Part shown: positions 4,863-5,181 of the stretch, piece by piece | Layout of the letters: the number at the start of each line of letters is the position of its first letter | How positions within the stretch are numbered: the first letter of the stretch is position 1 | Source of the DNA: Propionibacteriaceae bacterium | Lineage (GTDB): Bacteria; Actinomycetota; Actinomycetes; Propionibacteriales; Propionibacteriaceae | Assembly (NCBI GenBank): GCA_003451975.1 | Contig: DMIX01000342.1 | Coordinates: forward strand, 1 to 5,181 | DNA: 5,181 nucleotides | Reading direction: 5' to 3' | The notes under the pieces: model-generated | What the model was told of the DNA's origin: nothing | The model's input: only the letters and a program-made list of their open reading frames with translations | Database searches by the model: none | Made by a program: the position numbers and the translations under genes

Positions 4863-5181
4863 GTGGAGCCAATCACGCTGAGCCGCGCCGACACCGATCA
4901 CGGTGAGGTAGTGCTACGCCGACGCGGCGACATCGTCGAACTGGTCGTCAACGGGGTCTTCGCCATGGATTCGGTCGAAGTCACCTCCGAGCACGCCCTC
5001 GCCGACGCGGCCGGAGATCCGCCCGGACGGGTCCTGGTCGGTGGACTGGGCCTGGGCTTCACCGCCGCGCGGCTGCTGGACCGAGGCGCCACCGCGGTCC
5101 GGGTGGTGGAGTTGGCCGCGCCCCTAGTCACCTGGGCGCGGTCAGCGATCACCGAGCAACTCGGACGTATCAGCACCGATC
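4863..5181 (+). CDS. Spermidine synthase-like SAM-fold protein (partial, C-terminus beyond window)
   Basis: The 106 visible residues open with a short beta domain containing ELVVNGVFAMDSVEVTSEHALADA (26-49), the counterpart of the substrate-gate segment in spermidine synthases. The Rossmann first strand and glycine loop follow, RVLVGGLGLGFTAARLL (56-72), and then the acidic end of strand 2, VRVVELAAPLVTWAR (79-93), expected to hold the nucleoside ribose. This matches the PABMT/SpeE-like superfamily. However, the loop reads GGLGLG rather than the GGGDG of verified aminopropyltransferases, so polyamine synthesis is not established and a methyltransferase role is possible. The GTG at 4863 is the first good start. 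No in-frame ATG precedes it nearby, and CATGAT six bases upstream suggests a leaderless transcript. It is divergent from the membrane protein gene across a 101-bp region. Confidence 0.75.
   Translation, partial: MEPITLSRADTDHGEVVLRRRGDIVELVVNGVFAMDSVEVTSEHALADAAGDPPGRVLVGGLGLGFTAARLLDRGATAVRVVELAAPLVTWARSAITEQLGRISTD

Overview
The window is high-GC DNA with strong G/C preference at third codon positions. It has Shine-Dalgarno-poor genes whose start codons sit about 6 nt after a -10-like box, a Tat-type lipoprotein signal, and short dispersed palindromes of the CTTCGACAAGCTCAG / CTGAGCCTGTCGAAG type. Together these suggest an actinobacterium (Actinomycetota), possibly of the Propionibacteriales; the order is an inference and no marker gene here proves it.

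Left part (1-1937, minus strand): a polyamine-uptake operon read right to left. It starts with a 52-codon, cysteine-rich small ORF (1779-1937) that has a near-consensus ribosome binding site and that I do not recognise. Thirteen bases later comes a PotD-like polyamine-binding lipoprotein (545-1765). Two bases after its stop comes a PotA-like ABC ATPase (542 down to the window edge, C-terminal part missing). The permease genes (potB/potC) are not in the window and would be expected beyond the left edge.

Middle (1938-3989): a divergent control region with a 7-bp-arm dyad and candidate promoters in both directions. It is followed on the plus strand by an Lrp/AsnC-family regulator (start best placed at 2062) and a class III PLP-dependent aminotransferase (2520-3944). 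The two overlap by the ATGA stop/start junction. Regulator, aminotransferase and importer read as one polyamine (probably putrescine) uptake-and-catabolism locus: import by PotABCD, transamination to the aminoaldehyde, and control by the divergent Lrp-type protein. The plus-strand unit ends in an 18-bp-stem hairpin.

Right part (3990-5181): three 61-bp tandem repeats plus a partial fourth copy fill the gap between convergent genes. The last copy supplies the stop codon of a minus-strand four-helix membrane protein of unknown function (4192-4761). Divergent from it, across a 101-bp region with two near-adjacent inverted repeats, begins a spermidine-synthase-like SAM-fold protein (4863 to the window edge).

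The items most worth a second look are the unannotated cysteine-rich small ORF heading the polyamine importer operon, the dyad in the divergent control region, the palindrome covering the start region of the synthase-like gene, and a run of probable leaderless starts.
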